Assembly: GCF_015687175.1 (NCBI RefSeq)
Contig: NZ_JADPQG010000002.1
Coordinates: forward strand, 434,001 to 498,000
Length of the DNA stretch: 64,000 nucleotides
Direction of reading: 5' to 3'
Source of the DNA: Reinekea sp. G2M2-21
Lineage (GTDB): Bacteria > Pseudomonadota > Gammaproteobacteria > Pseudomonadales > Natronospirillaceae
Shown here: piece by piece, positions 8,995 to 16,572 of the stretch
Layout of the letters: the number at the start of each line of letters is the position of its first letter
How positions within the stretch are numbered: the first letter of the stretch is position 1
Program-made: the position numbers and the translations under genes
The notes under the pieces: generated by a model
The model's database searches: none
What the model was told of the DNA's origin: nothing
The model's input: the letters and a program-made list of their open reading frames with translations, nothing else

Positions 8995-10581
8995 ATGACG
9001 ACAACAACAGATCATCACGACCACGATCATGATCACCACGGGCCAGCCAAAGGCATTGGCCGGTGGTTGTTCTCTACGAACCACAAAGACATCGGTACGC
9101 TATATCTGTGGTTTTCATTTGCGATGTTTTTCTTGGGTGGCATTTTCGCCATGGTCATCCGGGCGGAATTGTTTCAACCTGGACTGCAATTGGTGGATCC
9201 CGCGTTCTTCAACCAGATGACGACCATGCATGGGTTGGTGATGGTCTTCGGTGCGGTCATGCCAGCCTTTGTTGGCTTGGCCAACTGGATGATTCCGCTG
9301 ATGATTGGTGCGCCGGATATGGCGTTGCCACGCATGAACAACCTCAGTTTCTGGATCTTGCCATTTGCGTTTGCGTTACTGGCCAGCACCCTGTTCATGG
9401 AAGGTGGAGCACCTAACTTCGGCTGGACATTCTACGCACCTTTGTCCACGACTTACGCACCTCCGAGTGTCACCTACTTTATTTTTGCCGTTCATATTAT
9501 GGGTGCCAGTTCCATCATGGGCGCGATTAACGTCATCGCCACCATTTTGAATATGCGTGCACCAGGCATGACCTGGATGAAGTTGCCTCTGTTTGTATGG
9601 ACCTGGCTAATTACCGCATTCCTGCTGATTGCTGTCATGCCGGTTCTGGCGGGTGTGGTGACGATGATGCTCATGGATATTCACTTCGGCACGTCGTTCT
9701 TTGACGCTGCGGGCGGTGGCTCACCAGTCTTGTTCCAACACGTGTTTTGGTTCTTTGGTCATCCGGAAGTGTACATCATGATTCTGCCCGCTTTCGGTGT
9801 GGTGTCTGCGATTATTCCTGCGTTTGCACGTAAGAAGTTGTTCGGTTACAGCTCCATGGTGTATGCCACAGCGTCGATTGCCTTTTTGAGCTTTATCGTT
9901 TGGGCGCACCATATGTTTACCGTCGGCATACCCTTTGCCGGTGAACTGTTCTTCATGATTTCTACGATGGCGATTGCCATTCCCACCGGTGTGAAGGTGT
10001 TTAACTGGGTGACCACGATGTTCCGTGGTTCGCTGACGTTCGAAACCCCAATGTTGTTTTCCATTGCCTTTGTTGTGCTGTTCACTATTGGTGGCTTTTC
10101 TGGGTTGATGCTTGCGGTTGCTCCGGCAGACTTCCAATATCACGACACGTATTTCGTGGTGGCGCATTTCCATTATGTGTTAGTCCCCGGCGCGGTATTT
10201 TCCATTATGGCGGCGGTCTATTACTGGTTGCCAAAGTGGTCTGGCCGTATGTACAACGAAACCATGGGTAAGGTGCATTTCTGGTTGAGTTTTATCGGGG
10301 TTAACGTGACGTTCTTCCCGCAGCACTTTATTGGTTTGGCGGGTATGCCGCGTCGTATTCCAGACTACGCGGTTCAGTTTGCGGACTTCAATATGGTGTC
10401 GAGCATGGGCGCCTTTTTGTTTGGATCGAGCCAGTTGCTGTTCCTGTTTATCGTGATTCACACGATCGTGGCAGGTAAAAAAGCGCCGGCCAAACCTTGG
10501 GATGGCGCCGAAGGTCTGGAATGGACGGTGCCTTCGCCTGCGCCGTTCCATACGTTTAGTACACCACCAAAGGTAGACTAA
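8995..10581 (+). CDS. coxA: Cytochrome c oxidase subunit I
   Basis: 528-residue catalytic subunit that reduces O2 to water and pumps protons, with about 12 transmembrane helices. The heme-copper ligands are visible: His in TTMHGLVMVFG, the CuB/crosslink segment WFFGHPEVYI, the two His of WAHHMFTVG, and HFHYVLVPGA for the heme ligands. The D-channel entry appears as NWMIPLMIGAPDMA and the K-channel Lys region follows HPEVY. The N-terminus is unusually His/Asp-rich (eight His among the first 16 residues), a possible metal-binding tail. It sits between coxB and the CuB assembly factor. Confidence 0.98.
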   Translation: MTTTTDHHDHDHDHHGPAKGIGRWLFSTNHKDIGTLYLWFSFAMFFLGGIFAMVIRAELFQPGLQLVDPAFFNQMTTMHGLVMVFGAVMPAFVGLANWMIPLMIGAPDMALPRMNNLSFWILPFAFALLASTLFMEGGAPNFGWTFYAPLSTTYAPPSVTYFIFAVHIMGASSIMGAINVIATILNMRAPGMTWMKLPLFVWTWLITAFLLIAVMPVLAGVVTMMLMDIHFGTSFFDAAGGGSPVLFQHVFWFFGHPEVYIMILPAFGVVSAIIPAFARKKLFGYSSMVYATASIAFLSFIVWAHHMFTVGIPFAGELFFMISTMAIAIPTGVKVFNWVTTMFRGSLTFETPMLFSIAFVVLFTIGGFSGLMLAVAPADFQYHDTYFVVAHFHYVLVPGAVFSIMAAVYYWLPKWSGRMYNETMGKVHFWLSFIGVNVTFFPQHFIGLAGMPRRIPDYAVQFADFNMVSSMGAFLFGSSQLLFLFIVIHTIVAGKKAPAKPWDGAEGLEWTVPSPAPFHTFSTPPKVD

Positions 10582-10587
10582 CAGCTT

Positions 10588-11148
10588 ATGACTGAGCAAA
10601 TACCAGAACCGAAATCGCACCTGAAAGTTGTCCTGACCTCGGTTGTCGTGGTTATTGGCATGGTGATGTTTGTGTTTCTGGTGTTACGGCCGATGTATTA
10701 CCTTATCTGTGAATGGACGGGTATTACCGGTTCGCAATTCGAAGTTCAGGAAGCTCGCAACTTCGAAGTGCAGATGGATCGGCCGATTAAAGTTCAGTTT
10801 TTGGCGATGAATAACGCGACCATGTCGTGGCAGTTCAGACCGATACAAAACGAAGTGATCGCGTATCCTGGTCAGCAGGTTCAGATCGCCTACTTCGCGC
10901 GTAACGGTAGTCCACGCGATATGGTCGCACAAGCGGTTCCAAGTTTGTCGCCCTATGAAGCGACCAACTTTTTTATCAAAACAGAGTGTTTTTGTTTCAA
11001 TCAACAGCCATTGGCGGCGGGTGAAGAAACAGAAATGGGCTTGGTATTTCAAATTGATCCTGATTTGCCTGACTGGGTAAAAACCATCAGCCTGACTTAC
11101 ACTTTATTTGACGTAACCGAAAAAGAAGAATTAGCTGCGAATTACTGA
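10588..11148 (+). CDS. ctaG: Cytochrome c oxidase assembly protein CtaG (Cox11 type)
   Basis: 186-residue membrane-anchored copper chaperone that delivers copper to CuB of subunit I. One N-terminal transmembrane helix (about residues 12-36) is followed by a periplasmic immunoglobulin-like domain. The diagnostic copper-binding motif is CFCFNQQPL, preceded by the conserved FFIKTE. It begins 6 bases after coxA and is co-transcribed with it. Confidence 0.95.
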   Translation: MTEQIPEPKSHLKVVLTSVVVVIGMVMFVFLVLRPMYYLICEWTGITGSQFEVQEARNFEVQMDRPIKVQFLAMNNATMSWQFRPIQNEVIAYPGQQVQIAYFARNGSPRDMVAQAVPSLSPYEATNFFIKTECFCFNQQPLAAGEETEMGLVFQIDPDLPDWVKTISLTYTLFDVTEKEELAANY

Positions 11149-11221
11149 AACGGCTTGCCGTATTAGCCGACATAAACAGGCGTAGCCAAATTTAACAACA
11201 ATAAAAATATTGGAGAGTGAT

Positions 11222-12130
11222 ATGTCTGCATCCAGCGACAACCACGCCAGCGAACACGAACATTATTTTGTGCCCGCTCAGAGTCGTTTGCCGATTTATA
11301 CGGCATTCGCGATGTTCCTGACCGTATTCGGAGCAGGATCCCTGTTTAATGCTATGTCCAAAGGCGTTGAGACGAACGCTGAGTGGATTATGTTTGCCGG
11401 ATTTGTCGGCCTTGCTGCGGTATTGTATCTCTGGTTTTCAGCGGTGATTCGTGAGAATCATGCCGGCCTGGTCAGTACGCAACTCAATCGCTCGTACGTT
11501 TGGGGTATGGGTTGGTTTATCTTTTCTGAAGTGATGTTCTTCGCTGCATTTTTTGGCGCACTTTTCTACTTGCGTAACTTTGTTGGTCCTTGGTTAGGCG
11601 GTGAAGGCGATAAAGGTATTACTAACTATCTTTATGAAGGCTTTGAATTTACCTGGCCTCTGCTGGTGAATCCAGATAACACAGCCTTCGTTGGTCCGCA
11701 TGAAGTCATTGATCCCTGGCATCTGCCACTGGTCAATACATTGTTGTTACTTAGCTCCAGTGTCACCCTGACCTTCGCCCACCACGCATTGCGTGCTAAA
11801 CAACGCACGAAGTTGAATGTCTGGTTGGGACTGACGATTCTGTTAGGTTTAGCGTTCCTGGTTTTCCAGGTTGAAGAATACGCGGAAGCCTACAATCATC
11901 TGGGTTTAACACTGGAGTCTGGCATTTACGGGTCGACGTTCTTTATGTTGACGGGTTTCCACGGCGCGCACGTCACCATTGGTACGTTTATGCTGATTGT
12001 GCAGTTTTTCCGTTCACTGAAAGGTCATTTTGAGCCTGAAGATCACTTTGGATTTGAAGCATCAGCGTGGTACTGGCACTTCGTGGATGTTGTCTGGGTC
12101 TGTTTATTCTTGTTCGTTTATATTCTGTAA
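11222..12130 (+). CDS. coxC: Cytochrome c oxidase subunit III
   Basis: 302-residue non-catalytic core subunit with seven predicted membrane helices. Recognisable elements include the helix III segment FIFSEVMFFAAFFGALFY, the His/Glu-rich segment FQVEEYAEAY, and the C-terminal WYWHFVDVVWVCLFLFVY of the family. I chose the ATG at 11222 because GGAG (11212-11215) sits at ribosome-site distance; an in-frame TTG at 11210 would overlap that site. It follows ctaG after a 73-bp gap and is followed by a long hairpin. Confidence 0.96.
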   Translation: MSASSDNHASEHEHYFVPAQSRLPIYTAFAMFLTVFGAGSLFNAMSKGVETNAEWIMFAGFVGLAAVLYLWFSAVIRENHAGLVSTQLNRSYVWGMGWFIFSEVMFFAAFFGALFYLRNFVGPWLGGEGDKGITNYLYEGFEFTWPLLVNPDNTAFVGPHEVIDPWHLPLVNTLLLLSSSVTLTFAHHALRAKQRTKLNVWLGLTILLGLAFLVFQVEEYAEAYNHLGLTLESGIYGSTFFMLTGFHGAHVTIGTFMLIVQFFRSLKGHFEPEDHFGFEASAWYWHFVDVVWVCLFLFVYIL

Positions 12131-12138
12131 TCGACCTT

Positions 12139-12176
12139 GGAGTTTGGCGAAGCGGAAACACGCTACGCCAAACTCC
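12139..12176. terminator. Long hairpin between coxC and the convergent DUF2909 gene
   Basis: GGAGTTTGGCG (12139-12149) pairs with CGCCAAACTCC (12166-12176), and an inner AGCG/CGCT pair closes on a GAAACA loop with one A-A mismatch. No T tract follows on either strand, so it may stabilise or process the 3' ends of both convergent transcripts, or attenuate reading into the distal cox genes. Confidence 0.6.
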
Positions 12177-12179
12177 GGT

Positions 12180-12404
12180 TCAATACCGACCCGTCCAAGG
12201 AGCACCAATCGACAGTTGTCCGGTGAAAAAACCATAACTGACAACGGCAAGTATGGCGACGGCAAGAGAAACACGGATGACTAACCACCTGTAGGTCTGT
12301 GCCGACGTGTCTTGCCCCGGATTCCGGAATAGTGATTTCAATGCGCCGCTCAACGACACCAGCATCGCAATAACCAGTAGTACCAAAATGAACTTTAATA
12401 GCAT
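12180..12404 (-). CDS. DUF2909 twin-transmembrane small protein
   Basis: 74-residue protein made of two membrane helices (about residues 3-20 and 42-62) joined by a short polar loop (SLFRNPGQDTSAQTYRW). It matches the small DUF2909 family, commonly found reversed between coxC and SURF1 in Pseudomonas-type cox clusters. Its function is unknown, but the fixed location suggests a role in oxidase biogenesis. Its start overlaps the SURF1 start on the other strand, so the two genes are read from mutually overlapping 5' ends. Confidence 0.8.
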   Translation of the reverse strand: MLLKFILVLLVIAMLVSLSGALKSLFRNPGQDTSAQTYRWLVIRVSLAVAILAVVSYGFFTGQLSIGAPWTGRY

Positions 12405-13119
12405 TCGCTCTCCTGAACAGTCTTTGCCCTCGGCTCGTTTTAAACCGGGCCGGTTGTTGTGGGCATTTGTTGTATTTTTTTTGCCACTGTTTATCAGTTT
12501 GGGCGTCTGGCAGCTTAACAGAGCCGTACAGAAAGAACAGTTGTTAGCAGAACGAAACAGTCCTGTGTTGGTGGGTGACGCTATTAACTGGCAAGCCCTG
12601 CCACTTTACCGTGATATCCAGTTCACGGGTAATGCTGCCGCTGCGTTACCTTTTTTACTCGACAACAAAACGCACAACGGTCAATTTGGTTATGAGGTTT
12701 TCCAACTCTATCGTCACGATGCATCGGTGTTGGTCGTTTCTCTGGGGTGGGTGGCAGGTTCGGCTGACCGAACGCAACTTCCGGTGATTGAGGTTCCGAC
12801 GACTTTAACGCAACAACCGCTGACCCTTCGGCCTGAGCCAGTCAACCCGTTGTTCGATGTTGACACGAATCCGCCACCATCGGCGCCATCGGGTGTCTGG
12901 ATTGTGCAAGGTTTAACAGCAGACTGGATAAGCCGGGTAACAGGCTATAACGTATTGGGTTTCGCGCAACTGCATAACAGTGACGTCTTTGGCGTCGGAC
13001 CCGTGGTGTGGCAACCCACGGTCATGAGCCCAGCGCGGCATCGCGGTTATGCACTGCAATGGTTTACCATGGCCATAGCTCTGTTAGGTATGTTTCTATA
13101 CGCCGGTTTTAAGCGCTAA
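12388..13119 (+). CDS. SURF1-family cytochrome oxidase assembly protein
   Basis: 243-residue inner-membrane protein implicated in placing heme a in subunit I. It has the expected layout of an N-terminal helix (LLWAFVVFFLPLFISLGVWQL), a large periplasmic loop and a C-terminal helix (FTMAIALLGMFLYAGF). Family marks include GVWQLNRAVQKE, LLDNKTHNGQFGYEVF and VVSLGWV. The frame is open from 12307, but I chose the ATG at 12388 because the upstream extension lies within the divergent DUF2909 gene and looks unlike SURF1. Confidence 0.88.
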   Translation: MNFNSIRSPEQSLPSARFKPGRLLWAFVVFFLPLFISLGVWQLNRAVQKEQLLAERNSPVLVGDAINWQALPLYRDIQFTGNAAAALPFLLDNKTHNGQFGYEVFQLYRHDASVLVVSLGWVAGSADRTQLPVIEVPTTLTQQPLTLRPEPVNPLFDVDTNPPPSAPSGVWIVQGLTADWISRVTGYNVLGFAQLHNSDVFGVGPVVWQPTVMSPARHRGYALQWFTMAIALLGMFLYAGFKR

Positions 13120-13168
13120 TGGTTGCTCTATATGCAATGAATACAACAATAACAATGAGGATTTTTTT

Positions 13169-13753
13169 GTGAGTGAACACGTGGCTGCCGCTTCATCGGT
13201 CAAATACAATCGCACGCAACTGCTGATAATTCTGTTAACCCCTATTCTCGTCGTAGTCAGTTCAACATTGCTGTATTTCAGCGGCTGGTTGATACCGGAC
13301 GAACGGTCCAATAACGGCGTGTTGCTGACGCCGGTGTTGTCGGTGACAGACCTTGGATTTCCAGAAGTGACCATCACCCAGGACAGACAGTGGCAGCTGA
13401 TTCAATTTTCACCGAATTGCGGGCAAAGCTGTCTGGATAAAATCTATGAGCAAAGGCAGATGCACATTGCGCTGGGTAAATTGCAACCGCGCATACAGCG
13501 GGTGCTCATTACTCAGACCGACGTCAGTGCTCAACTGGGAAATGAATACCCCAGCCTGTCGATTTCCGCGTTCCGAGCGCAGGCACTGACAGATGCTCTG
13601 AAGTCCCGGATACCTCCACAGCACCTGACTGATAATCCGGTCTTTGTCGCAGACCCCTTTGGTAACATCATGCTTTATTTCACGCACGAGCAGGACTACA
13701 AGGCACAGATGAGCGACCTTAAGAAACTCTTAAAAAATTCAACCATCGGATAA
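13169..13753 (+). CDS. Small membrane-anchored protein of the cox cluster
   Basis: 194-residue protein with one N-terminal helix (about residues 17-40) and a periplasmic domain. Similar proteins of unknown exact function lie between SURF1 and ctaA in Pseudomonas-type clusters. The soluble part has a thioredoxin-like pattern: QLIQFSPNCGQSCLDKIYEQRQ gives a CGQSC pair like the CxxxC of SCO proteins, and VADPFGNIMLYF resembles the later strand of that fold. The SCO His position is not evident. I infer, without proof, a redox or copper-related assembly role. The start is GTG at 13169. Confidence 0.7.
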   Translation: MSEHVAAASSVKYNRTQLLIILLTPILVVVSSTLLYFSGWLIPDERSNNGVLLTPVLSVTDLGFPEVTITQDRQWQLIQFSPNCGQSCLDKIYEQRQMHIALGKLQPRIQRVLITQTDVSAQLGNEYPSLSISAFRAQALTDALKSRIPPQHLTDNPVFVADPFGNIMLYFTHEQDYKAQMSDLKKLLKNSTIG

Positions 13754-13759
13754 ACGGTT

Positions 13760-14776
13760 ATGAACAAAACCCAACGTAAACCAGGCTTTTACCTTGCTAT
13801 CATCGCTACTCTGATGGCCGCCATTGTGGTGGTTTTGGGCGCGTTTACCCGATTGGTGGATGCTGGCTTGGGTTGCCCGGACTGGCCAACCTGTTACGGT
13901 CATTTTTGGGCGCCACAATCCGCGATTGAAATCGCGGTGGCCAACGAGACCTTTCCCGAAATTCCCGTCGATCTCGATAAAACCTGGCCGGAAATGGTAC
14001 ATCGTTATTTGGCGTCAAGTCTCGGGCTGTTAATCATTGGCTTGGTGGTCGTTGCAGTACGCCAACGAAAAAACGCCGGTCAGCCGTTCAAGTTGCCTCT
14101 GTTTCTGTTGGCGTTTGTCATTCTTCAGGGCGCGTTCGGTGCCTGGACAGTGACCTTGAAACTATGGCCTCAGGTTGTCACCGCTCACCTTCTGGGCGGC
14201 TTTACGACCTTCACCCTGCTGGCCATTTTAAGTCTCCGTTTAAGCGGTTTGAAGTTTCCCCGTTTCAGTTCTCTGCCGTTGCTGAACAAACCCACCAAGT
14301 TAGCTGGGTTGACCCTGGCGGTAGTGATTCTACAGGTGTTTTTAGGTGGCTGGACCACGTCCAACTATGCGGCGCTGGCTTGTCCGGACTTTCCGACATG
14401 TCAGGCACAATGGTGGCCGGAAACGGATTTCATCAAGGCGTTTGACTTCGCCCATCCGGTGGGTCCCAATTATCAGGGTGGCCATCTGGAACTACCGGCA
14501 CGCACGGCAATCCACATGATGCACCGAGTGGGCGCTATCGTAGTGACGTTGTTCACAACCGTCTTGGCGGTGTCGTTGTTTTCGATTGGACTGAGACGTT
14601 GGTCGTTGTTGTTGATAGTGTTACTGACAGCACAGGTGTCGCTTGGCATCAGCAATATTGTCTTTGGCTTACCGTTGGCCGTTGCTGTATTACACAATTT
14701 AGGGGGCGCCTTGCTGTTGATCAGTACGGCGATTATCAATGTCTTGTTACATAGAAAGGAACTCGCGTATGTCTGA
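13760..14776 (+). CDS. ctaA: Heme A synthase
   Basis: 338-residue Cox15/CtaA enzyme that oxidises the C8 methyl of heme O to the formyl of heme A. It has about eight helices and the family marks RLVDAGLGCPDWPTCYGH, MVHRYLASSLG, VTAHLLGG, and IHMMHRVGA, containing the conserved helix His ligands. Cys residues in the first and third periplasmic loops (GCPDWPTC, ACPDFPTC) are present. It overlaps ctaB by 8 bp, so heme B to O to A conversion is encoded as a coupled pair. Confidence 0.96.
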   Translation: MNKTQRKPGFYLAIIATLMAAIVVVLGAFTRLVDAGLGCPDWPTCYGHFWAPQSAIEIAVANETFPEIPVDLDKTWPEMVHRYLASSLGLLIIGLVVVAVRQRKNAGQPFKLPLFLLAFVILQGAFGAWTVTLKLWPQVVTAHLLGGFTTFTLLAILSLRLSGLKFPRFSSLPLLNKPTKLAGLTLAVVILQVFLGGWTTSNYAALACPDFPTCQAQWWPETDFIKAFDFAHPVGPNYQGGHLELPARTAIHMMHRVGAIVVTLFTTVLAVSLFSIGLRRWSLLLIVLLTAQVSLGISNIVFGLPLAVAVLHNLGGALLLISTAIINVLLHRKELAYV

Positions 14777-15689
14777 TCAGATTATGAACACTCCTATTCC
14801 GGTCTGGCGCGAAATCGCTTCTGACCTGTTTGAAATGACTAAGCCCAAAGTCGTTTTGCTGATGCTGATCACGGCATGGGTCGGTATGGCTCTGGCGCCA
14901 TTAGGCGCGGTACCCTGGTTACCGGTGATAGTCGGAACTCTCGGCATTGCATTGTTGGCCGGTGCCGGCGCGGCGTTCAATCACATTCTCGATCAGCACA
15001 TTGACCAGCGCATGGCACGAACGCACCGTCGTCCCGTCGCCACGGGACGTATTTCGACCCGGGCTGGACTGTGGTTTGCTGCCTCGTTGACCGTGCTCGG
15101 ATTCGGTTTACTGTTGTTGTTCACGAACGCGACTACCGCCTGGTTGACACTTTTTTCCATGGTGGGTTATGCGCTGGTGTATACCGCGTATCTGAAACGA
15201 TCGACACCGCAGAACATTGTTATTGGTGGGCTGGCCGGTGCCATGCCGCCGCTGCTTGGTTGGACGGCTGTTACCGGACACATCACCGGCTTTCCACTGT
15301 TATTGGTGTTGATTATTTTTGCTTGGACGCCGCCGCATTTTTGGGCACTGGCTATCCACCGTAAAGACGATTATGCCAAAGCCAACGTACCGATGATGCC
15401 CGTCACCCATGGTGTGGAGTTTACCCGTATTCAGGTTTGGCTCTACACCTGGTTGTTGCTTGCAGTGTCATTTTTACCATTGGCTCTGGGGGTTGTTGGC
15501 GGAATTTATGCGTTGTCGGCGCTGGTGCTTGGCGTCCGGTTCTTGCAATGGAGTTATCGCTTACTAACCGGTAAACGGATAGATGCCGCGTGGGGAACGT
15601 TCAAGTTTTCGATCAGTTATTTGTTATATCTGTTCTTGGCTTTGTTGGTCGATCACTATCTGTGGCAGACTGTTGTCATTATTTTCTGA
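14769..15689 (+). CDS. ctaB: Protoheme IX farnesyltransferase
   Basis: 306-residue UbiA-superfamily enzyme that attaches farnesyl to heme B to give heme O. The prenyl-diphosphate binding motif NHILDQHIDQRMARTHRRP matches the family NxxxDxxxD-type site, and a second acidic site lies in AIHRKDDYAKANVPMMPV. About eight to nine helices are predicted. I chose the ATG at 14769, preceded by AAAGGAA, rather than the in-frame ATG at 14739; it overlaps the ctaA stop by 8 bp. Confidence 0.96.
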   Translation: MSDQIMNTPIPVWREIASDLFEMTKPKVVLLMLITAWVGMALAPLGAVPWLPVIVGTLGIALLAGAGAAFNHILDQHIDQRMARTHRRPVATGRISTRAGLWFAASLTVLGFGLLLLFTNATTAWLTLFSMVGYALVYTAYLKRSTPQNIVIGGLAGAMPPLLGWTAVTGHITGFPLLLVLIIFAWTPPHFWALAIHRKDDYAKANVPMMPVTHGVEFTRIQVWLYTWLLLAVSFLPLALGVVGGIYALSALVLGVRFLQWSYRLLTGKRIDAAWGTFKFSISYLLYLFLALLVDHYLWQTVVIIF

Positions 15690-15705
15690 ACCGAACGGAA
15701 CAACC

Positions 15706-16359
15706 ATGACCGAATCACTCCAGATAAAACAACAGAAAACCATCCGCCTGACCGTGTTGCTGCTGGTAGCGGTTGTAAGCCTGTTTTTTGTCGCCATTGT
15801 GCTGAAGTTTGTGAACGAGAAGCCAGATGTAAAAGCTATTCTTGAAGAAAACAATACCCTGTTGTTTTCCTCACCACGACTTCTGCCCGCTGTGGCTTTG
15901 ACCCGTCACGACGGCACTGGCTTTACCAGCGATCAGTTCGAAGGAGCCTGGAACCTGATTAACTTCGGTTACACTTTCTGCCCGGATATCTGTCCGACCA
16001 ACATGGCTGACATGAACATCGCTCACCGTCAATTGACGGAAATGGGTTTGGCCGATCAGGTTCGTTTCTGGATGATAACGGTTGACCCTGCCCGCGATAC
16101 GGTCGAACAGTTAGCCAATTACGTGCCTTATTTTAATGACAGCTTTATCGGTCTGACCGGTGATGCTGCCGATATTACAACATTGGCGACGCAACTGTCG
16201 GCGGTGTTCTATCAGGAAGGCAGCGGCGAAACCTACACAGTGGCACATAGTGATAATTACGCCATTATCGATCCCGACGGGCATTTTGTTGCTCTGATGC
16301 GGCCGCCTCATAAACCTTCACACATTTCCGCCAGTTTACAGGCGCTGATGGCTCAATAA
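15706..16359 (+). CDS. SCO1/SenC copper chaperone
   Basis: 217-residue membrane-tethered thioredoxin-fold protein that metallates the CuA site of subunit II. One N-terminal helix (about residues 13-33) is followed by the SCO core with CPDICPTNM (CxxxC), the DPARDT loop and the distal copper-ligand His in VAHSDNYAIIDPDG. The start at 15706 is preferred over an upstream in-frame start at 15583 that would lie inside ctaB. It is the last gene of the oxidase operon. Confidence 0.94.
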   Translation: MTESLQIKQQKTIRLTVLLLVAVVSLFFVAIVLKFVNEKPDVKAILEENNTLLFSSPRLLPAVALTRHDGTGFTSDQFEGAWNLINFGYTFCPDICPTNMADMNIAHRQLTEMGLADQVRFWMITVDPARDTVEQLANYVPYFNDSFIGLTGDAADITTLATQLSAVFYQEGSGETYTVAHSDNYAIIDPDGHFVALMRPPHKPSHISASLQALMAQ

Positions 16360-16414
16360 TCGGTTCAAGCTCCCTGACGTTTGCTCAAACGATGCTAAGC
16401 TTTATGAATTATTG

Positions 16415-16432
16415 GGGCGGGTTAACCCGCCC
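16415..16432. repeat. Perfect 18-bp palindrome downstream of sco
   Basis: GGGCGGGTTAACCCGCCC is a perfect palindrome with no loop, 55 bases after the sco stop and 140 bases before the diguanylate cyclase start. There is no T tract. It could be a protein-binding site or the base of an mRNA 3' structure. Confidence 0.5.
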
Positions 16433-16572
16433 TGCCACTCGGATCCGACAATTCGATTGCCCTTCCTGGTGGTTTTGTGAAGCACAGAGTTATCCGGCCG
16501 GGATGGCCACTGAAAGTGGGCTGGGTGTGTCGATGTTGACCGATCGACAAGCAATTTGAGTATAGGAACGGT

